DNA from: Halomarina pelagica
GTDB taxonomy: Archaea; Halobacteriota; Halobacteria; Halobacteriales; Haloarculaceae
Assembly: GCF_024228315.1 (NCBI RefSeq)
Contig: NZ_CP100458.1
Location: 17,512-81,511 of the forward strand
Direction of reading: 5' to 3'
DNA: 64,000 bases
Made by a program: the position numbers and the translations under genes
Shown: in pieces, positions 26,756-34,678 of the stretch
Numbering within the stretch: the first letter of the stretch is position 1
How the letters are laid out: each line of letters starts with the position of its first letter
Notes under the pieces: generated by a model
What the model was told of the DNA's origin: nothing
What the model saw: only the letters and a program-made list of their open reading frames with translations
Databases searched by the model: none

Positions 26756-27691
26756 ATGGCGACGAGACATATCTACGAAACTGGCTTCGACGAAGACGCA
26801 TCGACCGGCAACACACCGTGTCCTGAATGCGGCGGCCAAGTAAGAACGAACAGGGTCGAGACGGTTTGTGAGGATTGTGGCCTCGTTATTGACGAACAGA
26901 CCATCGACTATGGGCCGGAATGGCGGTCGTTCGAAGACGACGAAGAAACTCCGAATCGATCAGGTGCACCACTCACCGTCGCACGTCATGACCGAGGGCT
27001 GTCAACCGAGATCGGTCGCAGGAAAGATGCGAACGGGAACAAGCTCTCTGGGCAAAAACGCCAGCGGCTATCCCGAATGCGGCGTGAGCAGATTCTTGGT
27101 CGGTTCCAGTCGAAAGCTGAGCGAAACCTCGCACACGGCCTAGGTGAAGTTCGAAGAATCGCGAGCGTCCTCGAGCTCACAGATTCGGTTCGTGATCAAG
27201 CGTGTCAACTGTTCCGGAGCGCTCAAACCGAAGACCTGCTCCGAGGTCGATCAATCGAGGCGATAGCTGCAGCAAGCATCTACGGAGCCACTCGTTGTAA
27301 CGGCCTCCCACGAACACTCGACGACATCGTCGACGCGGCACAGGTCAAGCAGTCAAGAGTCAAGAGTGCCTACAAAACGCTAAATACCGATCTTGGCCTC
27401 CCGACCCAGCCTGTTCGTCCGAGCGAATTCATTCCCCGCCTTGCGTCTGAACTCGATGTTCCGGACTCCATTCGACAGCGAGCTCGAAGGTTGGCCGAAC
27501 AAGCTGAATCAACGAGTGCGACAACGGGTGTCCGGCCAGCAGGCTTTGCAGCGGCCTGTCTCTACACAGCTGGACGTGAAGATGGTCGGTGGCTGACGCA
27601 GTCGGAAGTTGCAGAAGCTGCGAACGTCACTCCACCAACCATCCGGTCGCATCAAGATGCACTGGCTGAACTGGTCCTCTGTGGCCTCTGA
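26756..27691 (+). CDS. tfb: Transcription initiation factor IIB (TFB)
   Basis: The 311-residue protein has the N-terminal zinc ribbon, CPECGG ... CEDCG (about residues 21-42), the B-finger/linker region with EWRSFEDDEE and a charged linker GRRKDANGNKLSGQKRQRL, then two cyclin-like repeats (about 115-205 and 215-305) including SIEAIAAASIYGA and RPAGFAAACLYTAGRED. It recruits RNA polymerase to TBP-bound promoters. I place the start at ATG 26756; an earlier in-frame extension would run through the conserved upstream dyad and lacks TFB character. A plasmid-borne TFB suggests selective transcription of element genes, possibly with the TBP-like gene at 48805-49389. Confidence 0.93.
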   Translation: MATRHIYETGFDEDASTGNTPCPECGGQVRTNRVETVCEDCGLVIDEQTIDYGPEWRSFEDDEETPNRSGAPLTVARHDRGLSTEIGRRKDANGNKLSGQKRQRLSRMRREQILGRFQSKAERNLAHGLGEVRRIASVLELTDSVRDQACQLFRSAQTEDLLRGRSIEAIAAASIYGATRCNGLPRTLDDIVDAAQVKQSRVKSAYKTLNTDLGLPTQPVRPSEFIPRLASELDVPDSIRQRARRLAEQAESTSATTGVRPAGFAAACLYTAGREDGRWLTQSEVAEAANVTPPTIRSHQDALAELVLCGL

Positions 27692-27728
27692 CTCGGAACG
27701 TTCAGTCTGTACTGGGCGTGGGGCTGAT

Positions 27729-27770
27729 GTTTAAAAGCGAAGACGAGGGAACGTGCTGGTAGACGTCCCC
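27729..27770 (+). promoter_or_regulatory. TATA box and imperfect dyad
   Basis: TTTAAAA (about 27730-27736) is followed by GGGAACGT (27747-27754) and ACGTCCCC (27763-27770), arms matching at 7 of 8 positions. It may be a divergent member of the module family. The second arm ends at the ATG. Confidence 0.4.
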
Positions 27771-28655
27771 ATGACTGATCGTTACGCTGATTTCGAGGAA
27801 CTCCGACCGCGTGGCGAGGCGACACAGATTCCCGACGGTGAACTCACCAGAGACGGTCGTCGCGAGTCATCCAGAGGCCGACCCGGGGAGCTACTCGTGG
27901 GCTATCCAGATGACGCAGGCCCAACAGCGAGCGAGTGTGCTTCCTGTAGCGCGTCAATTCCTACCAGCCAGACCAAGTGCCGGTTCTGCCTCACGAATCA
28001 TCTCGGAGCGTACACCGATGAACAGCAGCCCGCAGACACCGAGTGGACACTGCTTCACGTCGTCCAGCTGCTCGTCGAGGCCTCGACCGTCTATCACGCC
28101 GTCGCGAAGGGCGCTGCGGCAGCCACCCTCCTCGCGAAGCCCGACAGGGATCCAGCTGTCGACGACTGCCAGCTGATCTACGATTTCGACGACGAGCCTA
28201 CTGTGCTGCTGACCGACGAGTGGCCCTTCCTTCCAGATGCCGTACGGGCTACCTCTGAGCGTGGTGACCGATTGCTTGCGGCAGCTCGTGAACGGACGAA
28301 CTGGACCGAGCTGACCGAGGTGCCACGTGGAGAAGCGCACACGACGTTTCTGTACGACGAGGGGGGACAAGGCATTCGCGATAAGGATCGGCTTACAGGC
28401 CTCCTTGAGTGCGCCGAGAACGGCGTCTGGTTGGTGCCAGCGATTGCACTCCAGCGTTCCGTCGACGACGTGCAGTCCGAGAATCGTCAACCTAGCGTTC
28501 CCTCGAAAACGCGGCTTGACTGTCGCAGCTGCGACCGAACGACTGTGCATCAGTTCCAGGAGTTCGAGTCTGTCCCCGCTGCAAACTGGACTGGACAGCC
28601 GATGTGGGAGTGTCAGGTGTGTCAGTTACCTCGTCACGGGCCAGACCCCTGCTAA
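27771..28655 (+). CDS. Zinc-finger protein of unknown function
   Basis: A 294-residue protein with two zinc-binding clusters: CASC ... CRFC (about residues 52-71) and CRSC ... CQVC near the C-terminus (about 250-285). The middle part (about 85-200) is alpha/beta and contains no catalytic motif I recognise. The second cluster, with TVHQFQEFE between the Cys pairs, resembles zinc ribbons common in short haloarchaeal plasmid proteins. ATG 27771 gives a leader of about 10 nt relative to the TATA box near 27733; a GTG six codons earlier would lie within the dyad. Function unknown. Confidence 0.65.
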   Translation: MTDRYADFEELRPRGEATQIPDGELTRDGRRESSRGRPGELLVGYPDDAGPTASECASCSASIPTSQTKCRFCLTNHLGAYTDEQQPADTEWTLLHVVQLLVEASTVYHAVAKGAAAATLLAKPDRDPAVDDCQLIYDFDDEPTVLLTDEWPFLPDAVRATSERGDRLLAAARERTNWTELTEVPRGEAHTTFLYDEGGQGIRDKDRLTGLLECAENGVWLVPAIALQRSVDDVQSENRQPSVPSKTRLDCRSCDRTTVHQFQEFESVPAANWTGQPMWECQVCQLPRHGPDPC

Positions 28656-29220
28656 GATACTCGGCAGAACAACACCTTAACCAATAGAGAATGTAAACGC
28701 CCGAAGTTGTTGGTTAAGACCGTAGCAGGACCTGGCGAGTGACATTAACGGATTCACTCATTTTTCTGGGATAGGAGTGGGCAGGGCTATACATTGTGGG
28801 GCCACGAGACACATGGAGACCGACTACATCGCGCTCGCAGCAACCTCGATATTGATAGAGTACTAGGCGGCGGTACCTCGGCGTCCAGTCCTTCCACACC
28901 ACGTCGACAGAGGAACCGGAAGCCACGGACACGGGGAACTCACCAGAGACTTCGGCTAAACGTTTCTGCTGACGATCACCAGCCTGGTGATGATCCTCGC
29001 ATTCGACCCCCTGGTGGCTCACACTGAGCGGCGGCGAGAGTCTGCTGGCGTTCTGGGGAATGGTGTGACCGCAACCAACCGGTTTCGACTCGAACGGGTC
29101 ACAATTCGTCGTCCACGTTACTTGCGGTGTCATTTCATCGATTCATATTTGGTCAACACTGGAATTATCACTGGTCGAATAGGTTATATATCAACAAGCA
29201 CGTAGTGTTTCTGATTATAT
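28656..29220. other. 565-bp gene-free stretch with a palindrome and a promoter
   Basis: No credible gene on either strand. ATCACCAG-C-CTGGTGAT (28975-28991) is a perfect dyad. TTATATA at 29184-29190 is a good TATA box for the gene starting at 29221. The rest may be decayed sequence. Confidence 0.45.
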
Positions 29221-30168
29221 ATGTTACCACTGGTACCGGTAGCCGCCATCGCAGCCACAGCCCTCGGCGCAGGGGCTGTCGGCCACCACGTTTCAAAACG
29301 TCGCAATGCCTCCGATTCCCAGACCGGTCAGGAGGGCGAGTCCGAGGTCGAGTTCAAGATTGACTCCAACATCGCCTACTTCTTCGACGACGATCTATAC
29401 GTCCCGAATGACGTGCTCGAAGACGCCGCCGAGGAACTCGGTGTCGATCCCAAGCTCGTCAAGAACGGAAAGCGAGCTGCTGTCAGTGTGCCCGTCGCGA
29501 AACAACTCGCATCGATGGTCGCTGACGTCGGCACAGATAATCACGTGCAGGCGGGCGTCGCCGAACGAATTCACGCGAAAGAACTCGCTCGGATGCTCGG
29601 AGGCGAAGCGGTCTTCGATAGTTCCAGCGTTTACGCTCCAGACGAAGGGGTCGACGCCGTGATCAAGACCGCGGACGCCGAGTTCAAACTTCAGGTCAAA
29701 CATCTCGCCGAGCAGGTGGGTGACGCGACGGCCAAGGAGTACGCTGACATCGTCGATTACCTCGCATCGACCAACGGATTCAAGGAGAGTGTTGATCCCG
29801 CGGCTCACGGGCTTCAGGGTTTCTCGAAGGCAGACTGGTCGTGGCGAGGACGAACCGAACTTCGTGGCCACCAGTTCATCAACGGGCTTCGAGAACTCTA
29901 CGCCACAGCCCTCAGCGGGTTGGGCTGGCTAAATCGGCACGCAAGAACCTTCGCAAGGGCGGCTCGCCGCTTCCTGAGCTCCATGATGAAATCTGTCGTA
30001 GGTAAGGCCACCGCGGCTACCTCGTGGTTCCTCGCTCTCTCTCTCGGCCAGCAACTCGCCATCATTGCCGCTCTCATCGCCCTCGTCGCCGCTGGTTACT
30101 TCGTCTATAAGTGGTATCAGAATCGGAACCCTCACACATCGGCTGGGTCTGGGACCCCAAGCGTCTAA
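29221..30168 (+). CDS. Membrane protein of unknown function
   Basis: The 315-residue protein begins with a hydrophobic Ala/Gly-rich segment (residues 3-22) and has a second strong transmembrane segment near the C-terminus (about 268-298, with LAIIAALIALVAAGYFVY). Between them is a soluble acidic region. One part, VDAVIKTADAEFKLQVKHLAEQV, has alternating strands and an E-x-K-like pair, but I cannot claim a nuclease from it. A TATA box about 31-37 nt upstream supports the ATG and a short leader. No family recognised. Confidence 0.65.
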   Translation: MLPLVPVAAIAATALGAGAVGHHVSKRRNASDSQTGQEGESEVEFKIDSNIAYFFDDDLYVPNDVLEDAAEELGVDPKLVKNGKRAAVSVPVAKQLASMVADVGTDNHVQAGVAERIHAKELARMLGGEAVFDSSSVYAPDEGVDAVIKTADAEFKLQVKHLAEQVGDATAKEYADIVDYLASTNGFKESVDPAAHGLQGFSKADWSWRGRTELRGHQFINGLRELYATALSGLGWLNRHARTFARAARRFLSSMMKSVVGKATAATSWFLALSLGQQLAIIAALIALVAAGYFVYKWYQNRNPHTSAGSGTPSV

Positions 30169-30516
30169 CTCTCCAGCCCGCCAGAATTCGCGACCCAGCT
30201 TTTTCGATCGTCACGTGAGAACTTATCCTGAAACCGCAGCTCCCAATCGAAGTGAAACTAGGACGAAACTGCCACCCCCACCATCCCCACCCACTTCGGA
30301 GGTGAAAGGTGCTACCCACCGGAAAACCACCGACCACGTCCGCCTTCAGCAAGCACTTCACGACTCTCATATAGCCCGATGACTCCGTGGAAATCGCCGC
30401 AATCACGCCAAGGACGAGGCCGTGCTGGAAGCTCCCTCAGTGGCCAAACTATATCACAGTCAAAACGTCCAGACAATTTCAACAGATCCAAACAGCTCTG
30501 CTTCGAGGCGCTGCTG
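30169..30516. other. Gene-free stretch
   Basis: No credible gene. An A+T-rich spot, AACTATATCAC, near 30447-30457 could be a promoter element. Otherwise I see nothing. Confidence 0.35.
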
Positions 30517-30547
30517 TTTTTCGAGGGCTGGAAGAACTGAGCCCTCG
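30517..30547 (+). promoter_or_regulatory. T-tract plus dyad module
   Basis: TTTTT (30517-30521) followed directly by perfect 8-bp arms CGAGGGCT (30522-30529) and AGCCCTCG (30540-30547). The ATG is 16 nt downstream. Confidence 0.65.
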
Positions 30548-30562
30548 TGGGCTCATGATTCC

Positions 30563-30985
30563 ATGACTGAGGAACTAGCCGACGATCCGTTCCACGACTG
30601 CGAGTTAGACCCCGACGCGGTTCTTGGGACACAGACCTTCGAAGACGTCCTGTTCACCGACGACACAGAGACGCCAGTGAACGTGCTGACTGGCGAGACA
30701 CCAGCGCATTCGCAAGCGACCGTCGAGGAGGCGAAGGCGTTCGCAGCAGACATCGACACCGACACGCCACAGATCGCGCTCCCTACCTCGGTCGAGACAC
30801 AGATCGAAACCCAAAGCAAGCCCTACACCACAGCCGCGTTCTTCCACTTCAAGGCCACTGGCTCGCTCACGCTCCATCGAGCCTACCACGCCGCCTCCGA
30901 ATCGGACGCGTTTACCGTCGACTTCGAGGCCGACTACGATTCGGGGGATTTGACGATCACCGTCGAGCAAGTGGAGAACTCCTGA
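30563..30985 (+). CDS. Small acidic protein of unknown function
   Basis: A 140-residue, strongly acidic protein. The N-terminal half is rich in Asp, Glu and Thr. The last 40 residues alternate hydrophobic and polar residues (AFTVDFEADYDSGDLTITVE), suggesting a small beta-sheet domain. ATG 30563 follows the dyad module by 16 nt; an upstream ATG is out of frame. No family recognised. Confidence 0.6.
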   Translation: MTEELADDPFHDCELDPDAVLGTQTFEDVLFTDDTETPVNVLTGETPAHSQATVEEAKAFAADIDTDTPQIALPTSVETQIETQSKPYTTAAFFHFKATGSLTLHRAYHAASESDAFTVDFEADYDSGDLTITVEQVENS

Positions 30986-31005
30986 AATAGGGAGTATCGA
31001 GTTCG

Positions 31006-31036
31006 TTTTTGTGCGCCGGCGATGGGTGACGGCGCA
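31006..31036 (+). promoter_or_regulatory. T-tract plus dyad module
   Basis: TTTTT (31006-31010), then TGCGCC (31012-31017) and GGCGCA (31031-31036). The T-tract is 21 nt after the upstream stop, so it could also end the previous transcript. Confidence 0.6.
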
Positions 31037-31087
31037 GGCCGGAGCGCGAGAGAACGCCCGGAACGCCGGTGCAGCGAGGTATTTGAG

Positions 31088-31579
31088 ATGCACATGCTTA
31101 TTTACGCACTGGTAGAAGCATCGACACATGACAACGCGTTGGCCATCGGAAAGACGGTGTTTGACCGTCTGGTCGGCGCGGACCCGCATTCCTCCACCGT
31201 GTTCGATTACTACGTCTGCTTCGACGAGGAGAACACGAAGGTCGCGGGTAAGGCGCGGTGGGGTGACCTCCCGACCGCAGCCCCCATCGGCACCGACAAC
31301 GGACAGGACTTACTCGACCAAGGATGGGAAGCGACGAAAGAAGAATTCGAGCGCAATCTCGAACGGGTGAAGGAATCCATCGGCGAACTCTCCGACGAGG
31401 AGATCATGCGCGATGAGAATCTCGCTCGGCACGCGTTCCACCAGGTCGGCGCGTACGACGGTCCATCGGTGTTCCTGTATACCCAGCATGCGAGCGGCAT
31501 CCGGCATCGCGAGCAACTGGATCGACTCCTCGAAGAGAGTGAGGACCTCTGGATCGTCCCCGCCGACGTCCATTTCTAA
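31088..31579 (+). CDS. Haloarchaeal protein of unknown function
   Basis: A 163-residue protein starting MHMLIYALVEAST; the hydrophobic N-terminal strand and later WIVPADVHF strand suggest an alpha/beta fold, and residues about 70-105 form a charged helix. The ATG at 31088 is chosen because it begins the conserved-looking hydrophobic strand; an in-frame ATG lies two codons later. It is 3 nt from the next gene, so the two form an operon. Function unknown. Confidence 0.65.
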   Translation: MHMLIYALVEASTHDNALAIGKTVFDRLVGADPHSSTVFDYYVCFDEENTKVAGKARWGDLPTAAPIGTDNGQDLLDQGWEATKEEFERNLERVKESIGELSDEEIMRDENLARHAFHQVGAYDGPSVFLYTQHASGIRHREQLDRLLEESEDLWIVPADVHF

Positions 31580-31582
31580 CCG

Positions 31583-31948
31583 ATGCCCCGACTCACCAAC
31601 TGGACGCGAGAACGTCGTACACCGTCGCTCGCGTATCGAAACACCGAGACTGAAGCCCGAGCCGTTCTCCATCGCGCCCCGGACTCATACCGGTACAAGT
31701 GGCGTGGCGCAATCCTCGTCGACGGCTACCCGGTCTGGTCGCGAGGGTATGAGACGAAGGACGCGACTGCGTTTCGGAACGCGCTCCGTGACAGACCAGC
31801 GCCCGAATTGAGTTGTCCGGAGTGTCTAAACGGCGATGTGGTCGTCGGAGGGAAAACGGCTGACCGCGCGAAAGTTCAGCGCTGGTTCGAGTGTCGGAAC
31901 TGTGGGTACGAAGCACCCTCAGAGATCGTATACGGCGCCGAACGCTAA
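31583..31948 (+). CDS. Small zinc-ribbon protein
   Basis: A 121-residue protein with a C-terminal zinc ribbon, CPEC ... CRNCG (about residues 79-109). The first half holds a compact beta-rich segment (YRYKWRGAILVDGYPVWSRG). The sequence is of a kind often seen in clusters of small haloarchaeal plasmid genes. It follows the previous gene by 3 nt. It could bind nucleic acid; function is not established. Confidence 0.7.
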   Translation: MPRLTNWTRERRTPSLAYRNTETEARAVLHRAPDSYRYKWRGAILVDGYPVWSRGYETKDATAFRNALRDRPAPELSCPECLNGDVVVGGKTADRAKVQRWFECRNCGYEAPSEIVYGAER

Positions 31949-31973
31949 TCGGTCGAGAACGCGTTGGGAGCTG

Positions 31974-32017
31974 TTTATCGTCCGGGCAGGAGAGGATGCC
32001 CCGGTTTGACCGGGGCG
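31974..32017 (+). promoter_or_regulatory. T-tract plus dyad module
   Basis: TTTATC (31974-31979), then CGGGCA ... TGCCCCG, followed by an overlapping dyad CCCCGG-TTTGA-CCGGGG (31999-32015). It lies before the ATG at 32026 and 26 nt after the upstream stop. Confidence 0.5.
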
Positions 32018-32025
32018 GTTCAACG

Positions 32026-32421
32026 ATGAGCCTCGAAGTATTCAACCGTCACAGTGAGGCACTGTTCGAGTTCCTCTGGTGTCCGGTCTGCGGGCACGAG
32101 GTGTTCAGTCATATCCCCTTCGAGGGCGTGTTCTGTAAGAACTGCAACACACAGGTGGAACTCCAAGAATCACATGAGGATCGTGGCTACGAGGAAGCCG
32201 TCCTCGCCTGCTTCGATACCGCCACGACCTGGAACCTCCACGTCGACGAAAAACTTCGTCGCGACCTGCCTGACGAGTCGGCGAGGATGAAGATCCTCGG
32301 CGCACCGGACGCCTACGAGGTCGACTGGTGGAGTCCCGAACCCGGCAACGACTGGGAGCCGGTCGAGCGCGGTGAATTCGCTGACATCGAAGAACCTGCC
32401 GACGTGTCTCACTTGGCGTAA
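32026..32421 (+). CDS. Small zinc-finger protein
   Basis: A 131-residue protein with an N-terminal zinc ribbon, CPVCGH ... CKNCNT (about residues 19-41), then an acidic region with WWSPEPGNDWEP. Zinc ribbons of this size in haloarchaeal plasmids are common but uncharacterised. ATG 32026 is 9 nt after the dyad module. Function unknown. Confidence 0.68.
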   Translation: MSLEVFNRHSEALFEFLWCPVCGHEVFSHIPFEGVFCKNCNTQVELQESHEDRGYEEAVLACFDTATTWNLHVDEKLRRDLPDESARMKILGAPDAYEVDWWSPEPGNDWEPVERGEFADIEEPADVSHLA

Positions 32422-32442
32422 GGAGAGGCGTTCGTTGGGGAG

Positions 32443-32472
32443 TTTTTCCACCCCCTGAAGGGTGCGGGGGTG
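32443..32472 (+). promoter_or_regulatory. T-tract plus dyad module
   Basis: TTTTT (32443-32447), then perfect arms CACCCCC (32449-32455) and GGGGGTG (32466-32472) around TGAAGGGTGC. The T-tract is 22 nt after the upstream stop. Confidence 0.65.
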
Positions 32473-32499
32473 CTCGAACGAGCCCCCTCGAACAGAACT

Positions 32500-32904
32500 A
32501 TGAGTGGAATCAGTGATCCACACTCGCACGAACAGTCATGGGCTTCGGATGATTCCGACGTCGTCTACGTCGGTTACCGTCGTCGTGGCCGGGCCATCGT
32601 CGAGATACACCCCGATCAAGAACAGCTCACGCCGGATAGGAGTCTTGAACTAGCGAGTCACAGTCATTCGGGCTTCGAGTGGGGATATGGTGGCAGCGGG
32701 CCGGCCCAACTCGCACTCGCCCTTCTGCTCGATTACACCGACGACGAGGAGGTGGCACTCGCGGAGTACATGTCCTTCAAGACCGAGGTCGTGAGCCAGC
32801 TGGAGTGTACAGCACCCGACGGCTGCTGGCGACTCACCGGGCGCGAGATCGACGCAGCTCTTCGCAAGACATCGGATGATCCAGTCGCACCGTCCGTCAA
32901 CTAA
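32500..32904 (+). CDS. DUF6166 family protein
   Basis: The 134-residue protein has the pattern VYVGYRRRGR ... FEWGYGGSGPAQLALALLLDY ... WRLTGREID, which I recognise as DUF6166, a small domain of unknown function frequent on mobile elements. The conserved GFEWGYGGSGPAQLA stretch spans about residues 57-72. The gene is 17 nt ahead of the next, so they are probably cotranscribed from the module at 32443-32472. Confidence 0.8.
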   Translation: MSGISDPHSHEQSWASDDSDVVYVGYRRRGRAIVEIHPDQEQLTPDRSLELASHSHSGFEWGYGGSGPAQLALALLLDYTDDEEVALAEYMSFKTEVVSQLECTAPDGCWRLTGREIDAALRKTSDDPVAPSVN

Positions 32905-32921
32905 CGACCAGAGAACAATCC

Positions 32922-33200
32922 ATGTCAGAACACACGCAGCAGTCTCGTACGGACGCCGAATCGATGGAGAATAGTGATCGACAACCGCCAGTAGAGTACG
33001 TCGAGCGGAGCGACGTCGGTGTCTCGCTCACCGTGAAGCTCAAGCGGGGAACTGGGACGAGGGATGAGGACCAGATCACGGCCAAGGTGAAAGCGAAAAC
33101 GCTCGAAGATGCCCGTGAGGACATGGAGACGCTTCGAGCATACATCCACAATCTCGCCGAGGATACTCGCCAGATTCAACCTGAGGAAGACGGCGGGTAG
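32922..33200 (+). CDS. Small haloarchaeal protein of unknown function
   Basis: A 92-residue protein. Residues about 30-75 have alternating strands and a helix (VGVSLTVKLKRGTGTRDEDQITAKVKAKTLEDAREDMETL) and look like a compact beta-beta-alpha domain. It follows DUF6166 by 17 nt with no module between, so it is the second gene of that operon. Function unknown. Confidence 0.62.
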   Translation: MSEHTQQSRTDAESMENSDRQPPVEYVERSDVGVSLTVKLKRGTGTRDEDQITAKVKAKTLEDAREDMETLRAYIHNLAEDTRQIQPEEDGG

Positions 33201-33213
33201 CGACACGGTGCGG

Positions 33214-33243
33214 TTTATCGACGCCTCATGAGGGACTGAGGCG
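33214..33243 (+). promoter_or_regulatory. T-tract plus dyad module
   Basis: TTTATC (33214-33219), then CGCCTC (33222-33227) and GAGGCG (33238-33243), with an inner perfect dyad CCTCATGAGG (33224-33233). The T-tract is 14 nt after the upstream stop and the ATG is 8 nt after the second arm. Confidence 0.65.
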
Positions 33244-33250
33244 ACAACCA

Positions 33251-33472
33251 ATGAGTGATACTTCAGAGCAGTCCACCGACGCAAGCGGTCTCTCACCGAA
33301 ACAACGCCTCGAGCCACCGAATACCCGGTTACTCGACGCCGGCATCGCGACGATCCACGATATGAATACGCTGCGAGCGTGCGTTGCTTACGAGAACGCC
33401 CACCAGCAGCGCATACTGATCCTCCGCCGACTCGAACAACGGGCGGAAGAGATCCGTTCACAGGACGACTGA
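33251..33472 (+). CDS. Small helical protein of unknown function
   Basis: A 73-residue protein with a polar N-terminus and a helical second half (NTLRACVAYENAHQQRILIL, then RRLEQRAEEI), which could form a short coiled coil or a dimerisation helix. It has its own dyad module upstream. No family recognised. Confidence 0.55.
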   Translation: MSDTSEQSTDASGLSPKQRLEPPNTRLLDAGIATIHDMNTLRACVAYENAHQQRILILRRLEQRAEEIRSQDD

Positions 33473-33490
33473 ATCGACGCTTGTGGGCAG

Positions 33491-33520
33491 TTTTTCGAGC
33501 CACTAGTGGATGGAGGCTCG
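33491..33520 (+). promoter_or_regulatory. T-tract plus dyad module
   Basis: TTTTT (33491-33495), then CGAGCC (33496-33501) and GGCTCG (33515-33520), with an inner perfect dyad CCACTAGTGG (33500-33509). The ATG follows 6 nt after the second arm, so a start of transcription about 27 nt after the T-tract would give an almost leaderless mRNA. Confidence 0.65.
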
Positions 33521-33526
33521 ATCCAG

Positions 33527-33826
33527 ATGAGCGACCGACCAACAATCCAGATTCAGCGACAGACCGCGTTCGGTGACGATGGCCAACTCGAAGTTACAGA
33601 GACGAGCGTCGAAACCTCACTCGAGGACTTCGGCGCAGAGGTGGATCACCGCGACCGAGACTCGCGACTCGACCAGCCAGAAGCGAGTAAGTTCGGCGTC
33701 GACGACCGGCCAGAAGTAGAACGATCGTCTGAGAGCGACCAGTCATCTCTCTTCGCCACGACTGACGAAGACCAGCAGACCTTGACTGGCGATAAAGCGG
33801 TCGCTCGTTGTCTATTTGAGGATTAA
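33527..33826 (+). CDS. Small acidic protein of unknown function
   Basis: A 99-residue acidic protein without recognisable motif; the middle (about 30-75) is rich in Asp, Glu and Ser and is probably disordered. The gene call rests on the upstream module, the haloarchaeal acidic composition, and a terminator overlapping its stop codon. Confidence 0.5.
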   Translation: MSDRPTIQIQRQTAFGDDGQLEVTETSVETSLEDFGAEVDHRDRDSRLDQPEASKFGVDDRPEVERSSESDQSSLFATTDEDQQTLTGDKAVARCLFED

Positions 33827-33846
33827 CCAACACGCGTTGGTCTTTT
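33827..33846 (+). terminator. Hairpin terminator, plus-strand genes
   Basis: CCAAC-ACGC-GTTGG followed by TCTTTT directly after the stop codon. It pairs in layout with an oppositely oriented copy at 33933-33972. Confidence 0.55.
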
Positions 33847-33932
33847 CGCCGGTAATGCGACACCGAGACTGCTACTGAAGCGGCTGTCACCTGCCTCCAG
33901 TAGCTTTTGAACCGGCCGTCGCGTTGTAGCCT

Positions 33933-33972
33933 GAAAAGACCAACGATGGATCCACTCGGTTCCGTTGGTTAA
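33933..33972 (-). terminator. Hairpin terminator, minus-strand genes
   Basis: On the minus strand this reads TTAACCAACG ... CGTTGGTCTTTTC, the same stem and tail as the plus-strand copy at 33827-33846 but with a longer loop. It lies downstream of the minus-strand pair ending at 34082. Confidence 0.5.
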
Positions 33973-34081
33973 TTCATAGATGACGTTATCTCACCGATAC
34001 CCACTGTAGACTCGCAGGACAACCAATCTCGACGAGCGTTCAAGATCAAAGCCCCGTCTTAGGAACGAGATCAGCGTTCTA

Positions 34082-34678
34082 TCACCCTGTGAGTTCCCAA
34101 GCAATGGCTGCACCTTGTTGATGTACTGGATGGCGCAGCCCCGTGAACTCAGCGATAGTCTGGGTTTTGAGTGTCAAATTGTACCAGTACTCAACATCTC
34201 TCACAACCTTCTCGGCCAGCTTCGTGGCATCCATCAGCGGAAACGCTCCATCAGCTGGTTCGTAGTAGAGCCCAAGCAGCCCACCCTCTGTTTCGAATTC
34301 GCTATCGGCGAGTTTCTTTGCGTCGGCGACAAGCGAGTTCGAGAATGGACTGTAGACCGTAGTATAGGCCGCCGGTTCAATATCACCGTTGTCGCGGTAG
34401 AATCGAAGCAGCTTCGCTTCAACCGGGATCTGAGACCCCTCGCTCTCGAGGAGGATGTCACATCGCTGCTCGCTATTTGGGTACGGGACTTCAGTCTCCG
34501 TGACTTCGTAGCAGGTAGACTGTTGTCCAAGTCGTTCCACGAGTCGTCGTACTTGCTCTTCTTCGTCGAACGCACCGATACCAGGCTGCCACCGCTGGTG
34601 TTCGGCTGTAGCGTCGATCTGGGGGACGACATCGGAAACATCGCGTGCAAACTGGTCAAGAACTGCAGTCGTAATCAT
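34082..34678 (-). CDS. PD-(D/E)xK nuclease-like protein
   Basis: The 198-residue protein has the classic core of restriction-type nucleases: an early Glu in helix EEEQVRRLVERL (residues 38-50), Asp74 in RCDILLE and Glu87-x-Lys89 in IPVEAKLLR, each at the end of a predicted strand. It is preceded by and coupled to the double GIY-YIG gene (ATGA overlap at 34675-34678). With no methyltransferase next to it, the pair may be a two-nuclease restriction or defence system, or an accessory subunit of one enzyme. The nuclease fold is well supported by motif; target unknown. Confidence 0.75.
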   Translation of the reverse strand: MITTAVLDQFARDVSDVVPQIDATAEHQRWQPGIGAFDEEEQVRRLVERLGQQSTCYEVTETEVPYPNSEQRCDILLESEGSQIPVEAKLLRFYRDNGDIEPAAYTTVYSPFSNSLVADAKKLADSEFETEGGLLGLYYEPADGAFPLMDATKLAEKVVRDVEYWYNLTLKTQTIAEFTGLRHPVHQQGAAIAWELTG

